Position numbers and translations under genes: made by a program
Shown here: piece after piece, positions 35,584 through 46,289 of the stretch
Layout: each line of letters begins with the position of its first letter
How positions within the stretch are numbered: the stretch's first letter is position 1
Notes under the pieces: model-generated
Seen by the model: the letters and a program-made list of their open reading frames with translations, nothing else
Databases searched by the model: none
What the model was told of the DNA's origin: nothing
Assembly (NCBI RefSeq): GCF_003148645.1
Contig: NZ_QGGP01000002.1
Location: 355,525-419,524 of the forward strand
Source: Xanthomarina spongicola
Lineage (GTDB): Bacteria; Bacteroidota; Bacteroidia; Flavobacteriales; Flavobacteriaceae
Reading direction: 5' to 3'
Length of the DNA stretch: 64,000 nucleotides

Positions 35584-36648
35584 TTATGCTTTTGTTTCTA
35601 ATTCACTCATAACTTCTACTAATACTTTAACGCTATCTAATGGCAGCGCATTATACATGGAAGCTCTATAGCCACCAACACTTCTATGACCATTTACTCC
35701 ATTGATTCCAGCTTCTTTAAGCATGGTTTCAAAGGTTTCTTTTAAGTTGTCGTTTACTAAGGTAAAAGTAGCATTCATATTAGAACGATCTTCTTTTACT
35801 GAATATCCTTTAAATAATGGATTTAAATCAATTTCAGAATACATAACTCTTGCTTTCATTTCGTTTAATTCTTCAATTGCTTTTACGCCACCAAGATTTT
35901 TTAACCATTCTAAAGTTAACATGGATACGTAAACAGAAAAAACAGGAGGTGTATTAAACATGCTACCTTTATCAATATGAATTTTATAATCCATCATTGA
36001 TGGTATTTTTCTAGATACTTTACCTAGTATATCTTCTTTTACAACTACCAAAGTAGTTCCTGCTGGACCCATATTTTTTTGAGCTCCTGCATAAATTAAA
36101 TCGAATTTCGAAAAATCTAAAACACGTGAAAAAATATCACTACTCATGTCGCAAACCATTGGAATATCGCACTTTGGAAACGATTTCATTTGCGTTCCAT
36201 AAATGGTGTTATTAGATGTGCAATGAAAATAATCGTACTCAGTAGGAATCTCATATCCTTTCGGAATGTAATTAAAATTAGCACTTTTAGATGAAGCAAC
36301 TTCGTAAACATCATCAAATAGTCTAGCCTCTTTAATGGCTTTGTCGCTCCAAGTTCCAGTATTTAAATAACCAGCTCTTTTTTCTAATAAATTAAGTGCA
36401 ACCATTAAAAACTGAGTACTTGCTCCACCTTGTAAAAACAAGGCTTTATATCCTTTTCCTTCAAGACCTAAAAGTTCTAAAGCTAAAGATCTTGCCTTTT
36501 CCATAACATCTACAAAAGGTTTGCTTCTATGGGAAATTTCTAATAAAGACAAACCGTCATTGTTGAAATCCATTACAGCTTCTGAAGCTTTTAAAAATAC
36601 TTCTTGTGGGAGAATGCAAGGTCCTGCACTAAAATTATGTTTTTTCAT
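35584..36648 (-). CDS. serC: Phosphoserine aminotransferase
   Basis: Second step of serine synthesis, PLP-dependent transamination of 3-phosphohydroxypyruvate with glutamate. MKKHNFSAGPCILPQEVFLK is the classic SerC N-terminus. The PLP lysine is K191 in YAGAQKNMGPAG, with DMSSDIFSR before it and GYRASMYNALP near the end. The 354-residue length is typical. It is the first gene of the serC-serA pair. Confidence 0.97.
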   Translation of the reverse strand: MKKHNFSAGPCILPQEVFLKASEAVMDFNNDGLSLLEISHRSKPFVDVMEKARSLALELLGLEGKGYKALFLQGGASTQFLMVALNLLEKRAGYLNTGTWSDKAIKEARLFDDVYEVASSKSANFNYIPKGYEIPTEYDYFHCTSNNTIYGTQMKSFPKCDIPMVCDMSSDIFSRVLDFSKFDLIYAGAQKNMGPAGTTLVVVKEDILGKVSRKIPSMMDYKIHIDKGSMFNTPPVFSVYVSMLTLEWLKNLGGVKAIEELNEMKARVMYSEIDLNPLFKGYSVKEDRSNMNATFTLVNDNLKETFETMLKEAGINGVNGHRSVGGYRASMYNALPLDSVKVLVEVMSELETKA

Positions 36649-36721
36649 GGTATATTTTTTAACAATAGCAAAGGTGATAATTTCTTATAAACTATGCAGA
36701 AATTATTCGATAATTTATCAA

Positions 36722-38201
<1,480 letters not shown>

Positions 38202-38226
38202 ATGATAAACGTTATTATATATTTAG

Positions 38227-38255
38227 AACCTCAAGTAAATGCTTGAGGTTTTTTG
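38227..38255 (+). terminator. Terminator of the ferredoxin gene
   Basis: AACCTCAAG (38227-38235) pairs with CTTGAGGTT (38242-38250) around TAAATG, followed by T5. Confidence 0.9.
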
Positions 38256-38270
38256 TTTATAATTATTTAT

Positions 38271-38303
38271 AAGTACTATTTTAATTCTAATTGTATAGTA
38301 CTT
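38271..38303. repeat. Inverted repeat at the 3' end of the HxlR gene
   Basis: AAGTACTAT (38271-38279) is the exact reverse complement of ATAGTACTT (38295-38303), with a 15-base spacer. The right arm reaches into the regulator's stop codon. The 9-mer GTATAGTAC occurs here (38293-38301) and again in the promoter region (38713-38721). Confidence 0.7.
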
Positions 38304-38662
38304 TAACTCTTAATAATTTTTTTTCGATGATTTAAACCCCAATCCATTAGTTCTGCAATTAAGTTGTCTAAAGATCTTCCATGCTCTGTTATTGAATATT
38401 CCACAGTTATAGGTTTTGATTTAACAACTTTTCTATTAATTAGTTTATTAATCTCCAAATCTTGTAAATCTTTAGAAAGTTTTTTTGATGCAATGCCATT
38501 CAAAGCTTTTTTAAGTTCCATAAATCTCATTGTCCCATTAAGTAATAATGTAACGACTATTAATATTTTCCATTTACCAGTAATAAGTTCCATTGTATCT
38601 TTAATTGCTAATATTTGTTCTACACATTGATCTGACAGCACTAAATTATCTTCTAATTTCAT
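38303..38662 (-). CDS. HxlR-family transcriptional regulator
   Basis: A 119-residue winged-helix regulator: CVEQILAIKDTMELITGKWK, FMELKKALNGIASKKLSKDL and VEYSITEHGRSLDNLIAELM are the family blocks. A single Cys (C13) sits at the position that serves as a redox sensor in relatives such as YodB and HypR, which respond to quinones or disulfide stress. It is divergent from a YdhR-type monooxygenase gene, its likely target, with a perfect palindrome between them. Confidence 0.9.
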   Translation of the reverse strand: MKLEDNLVLSDQCVEQILAIKDTMELITGKWKILIVVTLLLNGTMRFMELKKALNGIASKKLSKDLQDLEINKLINRKVVKSKPITVEYSITEHGRSLDNLIAELMDWGLNHRKKIIKS

Positions 38663-38696
38663 TTATTGGGTATTTATGGTTTCGTTAAAGATATCA

Positions 38697-38712
38697 GTTT
38701 CCTTAAGGAAAC
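38697..38712. promoter_or_regulatory. Palindromic operator candidate between hxlR and ydhR-type genes
   Basis: GTTTCCTTAAGGAAAC is a perfect 16-bp palindrome, 35 bases upstream of the regulator start and about 60 before the monooxygenase start. A second short dyad, CGTA-TAG-TACG (38712-38722), abuts it. Confidence 0.55.
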
Positions 38713-38771
38713 GTATAGTACGAAGATAATTATATGTAATTAAATTTACGATCTAAATTAAATATAATATT

Positions 38772-39074
38772 ATGGCAGTAATTATGAAAGTAGATTTTCC
38801 TCATAAAGAAGTTTGGGGAAAAGAAATGGCAGTTCAAATGAAAGAGCTTGCACAAAGTATTGTTAATGAACCTGGTTTTATTTGGAAATTCTGGACTGAA
38901 AATAAGAATGAAGAAATAGCAGGAGGTGTTTATATGTTCGATTCTCGAGAAAATGCAGAGAATTACCTTAAAATGCATACAAATAGGTTGATGAAATTTG
39001 GATATTCAGATATTAGAGGAAAAGTATTTGAAATTAATGAAGAACTTTCAAGTATCTGTAAAGCGCCTCTGTAA
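38772..39074 (+). CDS. YdhR-type putative monooxygenase
   Basis: A 100-residue dimeric alpha+beta-barrel-type protein. MKELAQSIVNEPGFIWKFWT, EEIAGGVYMFDSRENAENYL and the ending KVFEINEELS match E. coli YdhR, thought to be a cofactor-free monooxygenase for aromatic substrates. The start at MAVIMKVDFP is preferred over the internal ATG four codons on because it completes the first strand. Control by the divergent HxlR regulator is likely. Activity on quinones or aromatics is inferred. Confidence 0.85.
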   Translation: MAVIMKVDFPHKEVWGKEMAVQMKELAQSIVNEPGFIWKFWTENKNEEIAGGVYMFDSRENAENYLKMHTNRLMKFGYSDIRGKVFEINEELSSICKAPL

Positions 39075-39243
39075 TTAATAATAAGGTTTAATAAATTTAA
39101 AATCTTTTATTACTAACCAATAAATTTTCATATACAAACAATTTCCATTTCCCTATTCAAACTATTCAAGTAATTAGTTACCTTTGCACTCGCAAAAACC
39201 AGAGTCTTGGTATTTGCATCTTTAATCTAATTATCTTAAGAAA

Positions 39244-40338
39244 ATGAAAGCAGGTATTGTAGGATTACCAAACGTCGGGAAATCGACCCTTTTTAATTGT
39301 TTGTCTAATGCTAAAGCGCAAAGTGCTAACTTTCCGTTTTGCACCATAGAACCTAATATTGGTGTTGTAAATGTTCCAGATCCTAGACTTCAAAAGCTTG
39401 AAGAATTGGTAAATCCTGAGCGTGTATTACCAGCAACTGTAGAAATTGTAGATATAGCAGGATTGGTTAAAGGAGCTAGTAAAGGCGAAGGTTTAGGAAA
39501 TCAGTTTTTAGCAAATATTCGTGAAACAGATGCTATTCTACATGTATTGCGTTGTTTTGATAACGATAATATTGTACATGTTGATGGTAAAATAAATCCA
39601 ATTAGCGATAAAGAAACTATCGACATGGAATTGCAGTTAAAAGACTTGGAAACAGTCGATAAAAAACTGGATAAAGTAAAACGTGCTGCCAAAACTGGTA
39701 ATAAAGATGCTCAAAAAGAAGAAGCTATTTTACTAAAAATTAAAGCAGGATTGGAAGCAGGAATTTCTGTGAGAGCATTAGAGTTTTCGGAAGAAGATTA
39801 TGATGATTTTGTGAAGCCTAGTCAGTTTATTACAGACAAGCCTGTTATGTATGTTTGTAATGTGGACGAAGGATCTGCTGTGTCTGGAAACGCTTATGTA
39901 GAAAAGGTAAAAGAAGCTGTAAAAGATGAAGCTGCAGAAGTTATTATTTTAGCAGTTGGCACAGAAGCAGATATTAATGAGTTAGACGATTACGAAGAAC
40001 GTCAGATGTTTTTAGCAGATATTGGTTTAGATGAACCTGGTTCTTCAAAATTAATTCGTTCTGCATATAAGTTGCTAAACCAACAAACGTATTTTACTGC
40101 TGGAGTTAAAGAAGTTCGTGCTTGGACTATAGATGTTGGAGCAACTGCACCACAAGCAGCAGGAGTTATACATACGGATTTCGAAAAAGGTTTTATTAGA
40201 GCAGAAGTCATTGCTTATGACGATTATGTGCAGTTTGGTAGTGAAGCTAAAGTAAAAGAAGCTGGTAAAATGCGTGTAGAAGGAAAAAATTATGTTGTTA
40301 AAGATGGCGATGTGATGCACTTCTTATTTAACGTATAA
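39244..40338 (+). CDS. ychF: Redox-regulated GTPase/ATPase YchF
   Basis: A universally conserved OBG-like P-loop protein (OLA1/YchF). GLPNVGKST (7-15) is the Walker A motif, [20 protein letters not shown] the switch II G3 region, and the C-terminal TGS-like domain holds TFFTAG-like [18 protein letters not shown] and [11 protein letters not shown]. The 364-residue length is typical. It binds ribosomes and ATP in studied homologues. A TACCTTTG box lies at 39179-39186 without a good partner. The gene stands alone. Confidence 0.97.
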   Translation: MKAGIVGLPNVGKSTLFNCLSNAKAQSANFPFCTIEPNIGVVNVPDPRLQKLEELVNPERVLPATVEIVDIAGLVKGASKGEGLGNQFLANIRETDAILHVLRCFDNDNIVHVDGKINPISDKETIDMELQLKDLETVDKKLDKVKRAAKTGNKDAQKEEAILLKIKAGLEAGISVRALEFSEEDYDDFVKPSQFITDKPVMYVCNVDEGSAVSGNAYVEKVKEAVKDEAAEVIILAVGTEADINELDDYEERQMFLADIGLDEPGSSKLIRSAYKLLNQQTYFTAGVKEVRAWTIDVGATAPQAAGVIHTDFEKGFIRAEVIAYDDYVQFGSEAKVKEAGKMRVEGKNYVVKDGDVMHFLFNV

Positions 40339-40366
40339 AAATTAAATTCCCCCTAATTTATTATAA

Positions 40367-40936
40367 ATGAAACATGTTTTATTAATCGTTTTGATTAGCT
40401 GTCTATATATAAATGGCTTTTCTCAAGAAAAAGTGCAATCTGCAAGTGTAGAATCATCCGTGTTTGGTATTCAAACAGGTATAGCAGGCTTATGGGTTCA
40501 TGGTGAGTTTAAATTAACCAATAAATTTGCTTTAAGGGCAGAATTGGGATTAGATTTGGGAATATTGGAAAATAATTACACGAATGAAACTGGTATTGGA
40601 TTAATTCCAGTTATTACTTTAGAGCCACGTTTTTATTACAATTTAAACAAACGTCTTAACAAAGGCAAACGCATAGATGGCAACAGTGGAAACTTTATAG
40701 CTCTAAAAACCAGTTATAATTCAGACCTGTTTTTCATTGCATCAAATGAAGATCTTAATTTAGAAACAGATTTTATGATTATCCCAACTTGGGGAATAAG
40801 AAGGAGTCTAGGGAAACATTTTAACTACGAAGCTGGTTTTGGTTTAGGGTATATTCATTACAGAGAAGAATATTATAGTGATAATAAAAGCGACGTAGCT
40901 GTTAATATTCATGCAAGAATAGGATATAAGTTTTAA
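40367..40936 (+). CDS. Outer-membrane beta-barrel protein (hypothetical)
   Basis: 189 residues. The signal peptide is MKHVLLIVLISCLYINGFSQ. The rest alternates short hydrophobic/polar strands (GIQTGIAGLWVHGEFKLTN, FALRAELGLDLG, FNYEAGFGLGYIHYREEYY) and ends in VNIHARIGYKF, a C-terminal aromatic strand as in eight-stranded outer-membrane barrels. Function is unknown. It follows ychF by 28 bases and ends at a terminator. Confidence 0.75.
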   Translation: MKHVLLIVLISCLYINGFSQEKVQSASVESSVFGIQTGIAGLWVHGEFKLTNKFALRAELGLDLGILENNYTNETGIGLIPVITLEPRFYYNLNKRLNKGKRIDGNSGNFIALKTSYNSDLFFIASNEDLNLETDFMIIPTWGIRRSLGKHFNYEAGFGLGYIHYREEYYSDNKSDVAVNIHARIGYKF

Positions 40937-40970
40937 ACTTATTTTTTCTTAAAGAAACGTCAATTCATAG

Positions 40971-41005
40971 AAAAGCCAATGTTCTCAACAACATTGGCTT
41001 TTTAT
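40971..41005 (+). terminator. Terminator after the outer-membrane protein gene
   Basis: AAAAGCCAATGTT (40971-40983) pairs perfectly with AACATTGGCTTTT (40990-41002) around CTCAAC, with trailing T. Confidence 0.9.
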
Positions 41006-41089
41006 TGTTAATTACTTTGTATCTTCTGTATTTTATTTTTTATTACTAAACCTTATATTAGCAACGTATCAAAAAATTGCACCAAGTTT

Positions 41090-42949
41090 ATGCCAGAACA
41101 ATCTAATTATACCGAAGACAACATACGCTCCCTCGACTGGAAAGAACACATTAGAATGCGTCCTGGTATGTATATTGGGAAGTTAGGAGATGGATCTTCA
41201 CCAGACGATGGAATTTACATACTTTTAAAAGAAGTATTAGATAACTCCATAGACGAATATGTTATGGGAGCTGGTAAAACTATTGAGGTATCCATACAAG
41301 GTAATAAAGTTATAGTTCGTGATTATGGTCGTGGTATACCTTTAGGAAAGGTTGTGGACGTGGTTTCTAAAATGAATACAGGTGGAAAATACGATTCCAA
41401 AGCGTTTAAAAAATCGGTTGGACTAAATGGTGTTGGAACCAAGGCTGTAAATGCTCTATCATCGTTTTTTAGAGTAGAATCTACGCGTGATAATAAATCT
41501 GCTTCGGCAGAATTTGAACAAGGTAATCTTACCATTCAAGATTTGTTGGATGATACATCAAGAAGAAAAGGAACTAAAGTTTCTTTTATACCTGACGATG
41601 TTATTTTTAAAAACTATAAATATAGAAGCGAGTATGTAGTAAAAATGCTCAAAAACTATGTGTATTTAAACACTGGTTTAACTATTGTTTTTAATGGTGA
41701 AAAATATTTTAGCGAAAATGGACTTAAAGACCTGTTAGCTGAAAACATTAAAGATACAGATATGCTTTATCCAATTATTCATTTAAAAGGAGACGACATT
41801 GAAGTAGCAATTACACATAGCAAAACACAATATAGTGAAGAGTATCATTCTTTTGTAAATGGACAAAACACTACGCAAGGTGGAACACATCTGTCAGCCT
41901 TTAGAGAAGCTCTTGTGAAAACTATTAGAGAGTTTTATGGTAAAAACTACGAAGCTTCAGATATCAGAAAATCTATTGTTTCGGCTGTTTCGATAAAAGT
42001 AATGGAACCTGTTTTCGAAAGTCAGACAAAAACAAAATTAGGCTCTACAGATATGGGAGGAAAGCTACCAACTGTTAGAACTTTTATAAACGATTTTCTA
42101 AAAACACAACTAGATAATTATTTACATAAAAACCCAGATGCAGCTGAAAAAATTCAGCGTAAGATTCTTCAGGCCGAACGCGAGCGTAAAGAACTTTCAG
42201 GTATTAGAAAATTAGCTAAAGACAGAGCTAAAAAAGCAAATCTTCATAATAAAAAATTGCGCGATTGCCGTGTGCATTTTGGAGATACTAAAAACGAAAG
42301 AAACTTAGAAACCACATTGTTTATTACTGAGGGAGATTCAGCTTCTGGAAGTATTACTAAATCTAGAGACGTAAATACTCAAGCTGTTTTTAGCCTAAAA
42401 GGTAAACCTTTAAATTCTTATGGTTTAAGCAAGAAAATAGTTTACGAAAACGAAGAATTCAATCTCTTGCAAGCTGCTTTAAATATTGAAGAATCTCTAG
42501 AAGATTTGCGTTATAATAATGTTGTAATAGCTACAGATGCTGATGTGGATGGTATGCATATTCGATTATTATTAATTACATTTTTCTTACAATTCTTTCC
42601 CGAAATTATTAAAGAAGGTCATTTGTATATATTACAAACCCCTTTATTTAGAGTTAGAAATAAAAAGGAGACTATTTATTGTTATTCCGAAGAAGAACGT
42701 CGTGATGCTATTGAAAAATTAAAGCCAAAGCCAGAAATAACACGATTTAAAGGACTTGGTGAAATTTCGCCAGATGAATTTGTTCATTTTATAGGTGAAG
42801 ATATTCGTCTAGATCCAGTCATGCTAGATAAAGACATGTCTATTGAAGAGCTGCTTTCTTTTTATATGGGGAAAAACACACAAACAAGACAAGAATTTAT
42901 TATAGATAATTTAAAAGTTGAATTAGACTTAGTTGAAGAAAATATATGA
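41090..42949 (+). CDS. parE: DNA topoisomerase IV subunit B
   Basis: The ATPase/TOPRIM subunit of the chromosome-decatenating type IIA topoisomerase. The GHKL ATP site includes [10 protein letters not shown] and GRGIPLG, then [23 protein letters not shown] motifs are EGDSASG (from E414) and DADVDG (from D483). The 619-residue length fits ParE; pairing with an 880-residue ParC supports topoisomerase IV over gyrase. It overlaps the next gene by four bases. Confidence 0.95.
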   Translation: MPEQSNYTEDNIRSLDWKEHIRMRPGMYIGKLGDGSSPDDGIYILLKEVLDNSIDEYVMGAGKTIEVSIQGNKVIVRDYGRGIPLGKVVDVVSKMNTGGKYDSKAFKKSVGLNGVGTKAVNALSSFFRVESTRDNKSASAEFEQGNLTIQDLLDDTSRRKGTKVSFIPDDVIFKNYKYRSEYVVKMLKNYVYLNTGLTIVFNGEKYFSENGLKDLLAENIKDTDMLYPIIHLKGDDIEVAITHSKTQYSEEYHSFVNGQNTTQGGTHLSAFREALVKTIREFYGKNYEASDIRKSIVSAVSIKVMEPVFESQTKTKLGSTDMGGKLPTVRTFINDFLKTQLDNYLHKNPDAAEKIQRKILQAERERKELSGIRKLAKDRAKKANLHNKKLRDCRVHFGDTKNERNLETTLFITEGDSASGSITKSRDVNTQAVFSLKGKPLNSYGLSKKIVYENEEFNLLQAALNIEESLEDLRYNNVVIATDADVDGMHIRLLLITFFLQFFPEIIKEGHLYILQTPLFRVRNKKETIYCYSEEERRDAIEKLKPKPEITRFKGLGEISPDEFVHFIGEDIRLDPVMLDKDMSIEELLSFYMGKNTQTRQEFIIDNLKVELDLVEENI

Positions 42950-43428
42950 GAACCAACAATGCAAAAGTAAAAAACATTATCGTATCGGTTTATTTTGTGC
43001 TAATTGTTTTAGCATTGCTTTCTGCAACGATATTTAGAGCATTTAGTGACTTAACACCTAATCCATTTGTAACTTTTCTAGTCATTATTCTAAGCTTTAG
43101 CGCTATTTTTTTTATTGTTCACTCTATTGCCAAATATTTTGAATATGATAGTGATGGGTTAAAGGTAATTGTTACAAACAAAGGGTTATTATTATCAGAT
43201 CATTTTAACTATAGAGAAAAGACAGTTGAGTTTTTTAAAGATAGATTAACTGGCTTTAAATTTAAAAATTATTTCTTTTTTAAAACTTTAGTACTTTATA
43301 TAAAAGATAGTAGAGGTTATATTGTAAAAGAAAAATTTAATGTGACTTTAGTTACAAGAAAAAAAAGAAAATATATAAGACAATCATTAACAAAAATGGT
43401 TAAACACAATAGAAAATCTGACGATTAA
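42946..43428 (+). CDS. Membrane protein coupled between parE and parC
   Basis: 160 residues: two N-terminal membrane helices (about 10-28 and 40-58), then a strongly basic cytosolic domain with [20 protein letters not shown] and a Lys/Arg-rich end ([20 protein letters not shown]). The start overlaps parE by four bases (ATGA) and the stop shares a base with the parC start, so all three are translationally coupled. I recognise no family. The position may be a flavobacterial convention; a link to topoisomerase function (e.g. membrane localisation) is speculation. Confidence 0.8.
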   Translation: MRTNNAKVKNIIVSVYFVLIVLALLSATIFRAFSDLTPNPFVTFLVIILSFSAIFFIVHSIAKYFEYDSDGLKVIVTNKGLLLSDHFNYREKTVEFFKDRLTGFKFKNYFFFKTLVLYIKDSRGYIVKEKFNVTLVTRKKRKYIRQSLTKMVKHNRKSDD

Positions 43429-46070
43429 TGAGCGAAGAGAACGATGATTTGTTAAATGAATATGAAGAAAACCATGAAACAATAACCAAAGTTTCTGGTA
43501 TGTTTAAAGATTGGTTTTTAGATTACGCCTCTTATGTAATTTTAGAGAGAGCAGTACCAGCCATTGAAGATGGATTTAAACCAGTACAAAGACGTATCAT
43601 GCAATCTATGAAAGATTTAGATGATGGACGTTATAATAAAGTGGCTAACATTGTAGGTCATACTATGCAATATCATCCACATGGAGATGCAAGTATTGCT
43701 GATGCTATGGTACAAATAGGTCAGAAAGATTTATTGATAGATACTCAAGGAAACTGGGGAAATATCCTAACAGGAGATAGTGCAGCAGCTTCACGTTATA
43801 TTGAGGCACGTTTGTCTAAATTTGCTATAGATGTTGTTTATAACCCAAAAATAACAGAATGGCAGTCTTCTTACGATGGGAGAAGAAAAGAACCAGTAAA
43901 CCTTCCAGTAATGTTTCCATTACTTCTGGCACAAGGAGGAGAAGGTATTGCTGTAGGACTTTCAACAAAAATATTACCTCATAATTTTATTGAATTAATA
44001 GATGCTTCAGTAAAACATTTAAAAGGTAAACGATTTACAATTTATCCAGATTTTCCAACAGCTGGAATTATAGACATTTCAAATTACAACGATGGTTTAC
44101 GTGGAGGTAAAGTTCGTGTTAGGGCAAAAATTTCACAGCTTGATAAAAACACGTTAGTAATTACCGAAATTCCTTATGGCACTAACACATCTTCTTTAAT
44201 TGATTCTATTTTAAAAGCAAATGATAAAGGTAAAATCAAGATAAAAAAGATTGAAGATAATACAGCTGCCGAAGTTGAGATTTTAGTGCATTTGCCTGGA
44301 GGAATTTCTCCAGATAAAACTATAGATGCACTTTATGCCTTTACAAGTTGCGAAAGTTCTATTTCACCTTTAGGATGTGTAATTGAAGATAATAAGCCTC
44401 TATTCGTTGGAGTTACAGAGATGTTGCGTCGTTCTACAGACAATACAGTTCAACTGTTAAAAAGCGAGTTAGAGATTAGATTAGGTGAGTTTGAAGAACA
44501 ATGGCATTTTGCATCTTTAGAACGTATTTTTATTGAAAACAGAATTTATCGAGATATAGAAGAGGAAGAAACTTGGGAAGGCGTAATTAAAGCAATAGAC
44601 AAAGGTTTAAAACCTCATACAAAGCACTTAAAAAGAGCAGTTTTAGAAGATGATATTGTTAGATTAACTGAAATTAGAATCAAACGTATTTCTAAATTTG
44701 ATATTGATAAAGCTCAACAAAAAATTGATGCTTTAGAAGATCAGATAGCTCAAATAAAGCATCATTTGGCAAACTTGATAGATTATGCTATTGCTTATTT
44801 TGAAAGACTTAAAAAAGAGTATGGAGAAGGCAGAGAAAGGCAAACAGAGATTAGGACTTTTGATGATGTTGATGCTACTAAAGTGATTATTAGAAACACT
44901 AAACTTTATGTTAATAGAGCTGAAGGATTTGTTGGAACATCTCTTAAAAGAGATGAATATGTTTGTGATTGTAGCGATATAGATGATATAATAGTATTTA
45001 CCAAAGAAGGTAAAATGATGGTGAGCAAAGTCGACACCAAAACCTTTGTTGGTAAAGATATTATTCACGTAGCTGTATTTAAAAAGAAAGATAAACGCAC
45101 CATTTATAACATGATTTATAAAGATGGTAGCAAAGGACCATCTTACGTAAAGCGTTTTGCAGTTACAAGTATGACAAGAGATAGAGAATACGACTTAACC
45201 AATGGGAATAAAGGATCTGCAGTTTGGTATTTTTCAGCAAACCCGAATGGTGAAGCTGAAGTAGTTACTATAAATTTAAGACAAGTTGGTAGTATTAAAA
45301 AGCTAAAATGGGATTTAGATTTTGCAGAAGTTTTAATAAAAAATCGTACCTCAAAAGGAAATTTAGTTACTAAACATGCCATTAAAAAAATCGAACTTAA
45401 AGAAAAAGGAGTTTCCACTTTAAAGCCTCGTAAAATTTGGTTTGACGATACAGTTCAACGTTTAAATGTAGACGAAAGAGGAGAATTAGTTGGAGAATTT
45501 AGAGGCGAAGACAGAATATTAATTATTACTCAATCTGGTAATATTAAAACTATAGTGCCAGAATTAACAACTCGTTTTGAAGACGATATGATAGTTATGG
45601 AAAAATGGGTGCCTAAAAAACCTATTTCAGCTATTTATTTTGATGGAGAGAAAGAAAGATATTATGTTAAGCGATTTGTGGTAGAAAACGAATTAAAAGA
45701 AGAAAGCTTTATTTCCGATCATCCAAACTCTCAACTTGAAATTGTTTCAACAGATTGGAGACCAATGGCAGAAGTTGAATTTACTAAAGAAAGAGGGAAA
45801 GATAGAAAAGACAATATGGAAGTTAACTTCGAGGAGTTTATTGCAATAAAAGGTATTTCGGCTTTAGGGAATCAATTAACTAAAGATAAAATAAATCAGG
45901 TAAGTTTATTAGAATCATTACCATACGAAGCTCCTAAAGAAATTCCAGCTAATGACATTGAAGTAGTAGATGAAGAAAACATTACATCCATTGATTCAAA
46001 AACTGAAGAGCCAAATAAAAGTAAAGAAGATAAAGGTTTAAATGGTGAAGGGCAAATAACCTTATTTTAA
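43428..46070 (+). CDS. parC: DNA topoisomerase IV subunit A
   Basis: The breakage-reunion subunit. The catalytic Tyr124 is in SAAASRYIEARLS. The quinolone-pocket sequence is HPHGDASIADAMVQIGQ (from H83). The tower and coiled-coil domains follow, then a C-terminal beta-pinwheel (about 520-830) without an obvious GyrA box, favouring ParC over GyrA. The acidic tail ends in GQITLF. The residue equivalent to the quinolone-contact Ser (GyrA S83, ParC S80) is Ala88. It is the last gene of the coupled trio and followed by a hairpin. Confidence 0.93.
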   Translation: MSEENDDLLNEYEENHETITKVSGMFKDWFLDYASYVILERAVPAIEDGFKPVQRRIMQSMKDLDDGRYNKVANIVGHTMQYHPHGDASIADAMVQIGQKDLLIDTQGNWGNILTGDSAAASRYIEARLSKFAIDVVYNPKITEWQSSYDGRRKEPVNLPVMFPLLLAQGGEGIAVGLSTKILPHNFIELIDASVKHLKGKRFTIYPDFPTAGIIDISNYNDGLRGGKVRVRAKISQLDKNTLVITEIPYGTNTSSLIDSILKANDKGKIKIKKIEDNTAAEVEILVHLPGGISPDKTIDALYAFTSCESSISPLGCVIEDNKPLFVGVTEMLRRSTDNTVQLLKSELEIRLGEFEEQWHFASLERIFIENRIYRDIEEEETWEGVIKAIDKGLKPHTKHLKRAVLEDDIVRLTEIRIKRISKFDIDKAQQKIDALEDQIAQIKHHLANLIDYAIAYFERLKKEYGEGRERQTEIRTFDDVDATKVIIRNTKLYVNRAEGFVGTSLKRDEYVCDCSDIDDIIVFTKEGKMMVSKVDTKTFVGKDIIHVAVFKKKDKRTIYNMIYKDGSKGPSYVKRFAVTSMTRDREYDLTNGNKGSAVWYFSANPNGEAEVVTINLRQVGSIKKLKWDLDFAEVLIKNRTSKGNLVTKHAIKKIELKEKGVSTLKPRKIWFDDTVQRLNVDERGELVGEFRGEDRILIITQSGNIKTIVPELTTRFEDDMIVMEKWVPKKPISAIYFDGEKERYYVKRFVVENELKEESFISDHPNSQLEIVSTDWRPMAEVEFTKERGKDRKDNMEVNFEEFIAIKGISALGNQLTKDKINQVSLLESLPYEAPKEIPANDIEVVDEENITSIDSKTEEPNKSKEDKGLNGEGQITLF

Positions 46071-46090
46071 TAAAAAAATTATTGTGTATT

Positions 46091-46130
46091 AAGAGTTTGA
46101 ATTATTTAAATATAGTTCAAACTCTTTTTT
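46091..46130 (+). terminator. Terminator of the parE-X-parC operon
   Basis: AAGAGTTTGAA (46091-46101) pairs with TTCAAACTCTT (46116-46126) around a 14-base loop, followed by T. Confidence 0.8.
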
Positions 46131-46289
46131 CTTAAATACATTAATAATAAAGTCAATTCTGTCCATTAGAAGTCATGATTTCTGCATAAATATCTTGTTG
46201 TTAATAATTTAACTGAAATCTATTCTGTAAAAAAGTTAAAATATCAAATTTTGTTTTGTATTTTTAAGTATTAATCAATCCTATATTTT

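Noticed and set aside
39075-39243. tRNA or small RNA before ychF
   Set aside because: No cloverleaf arms or TTC loop pattern; only a -7-like TACCTTTG box without a partner.
41090-46070. gyrB/gyrA instead of parE/parC
   Set aside because: Lengths, adjacency of the two subunits, and no obvious GyrA box in the C-terminal domain favour topoisomerase IV.
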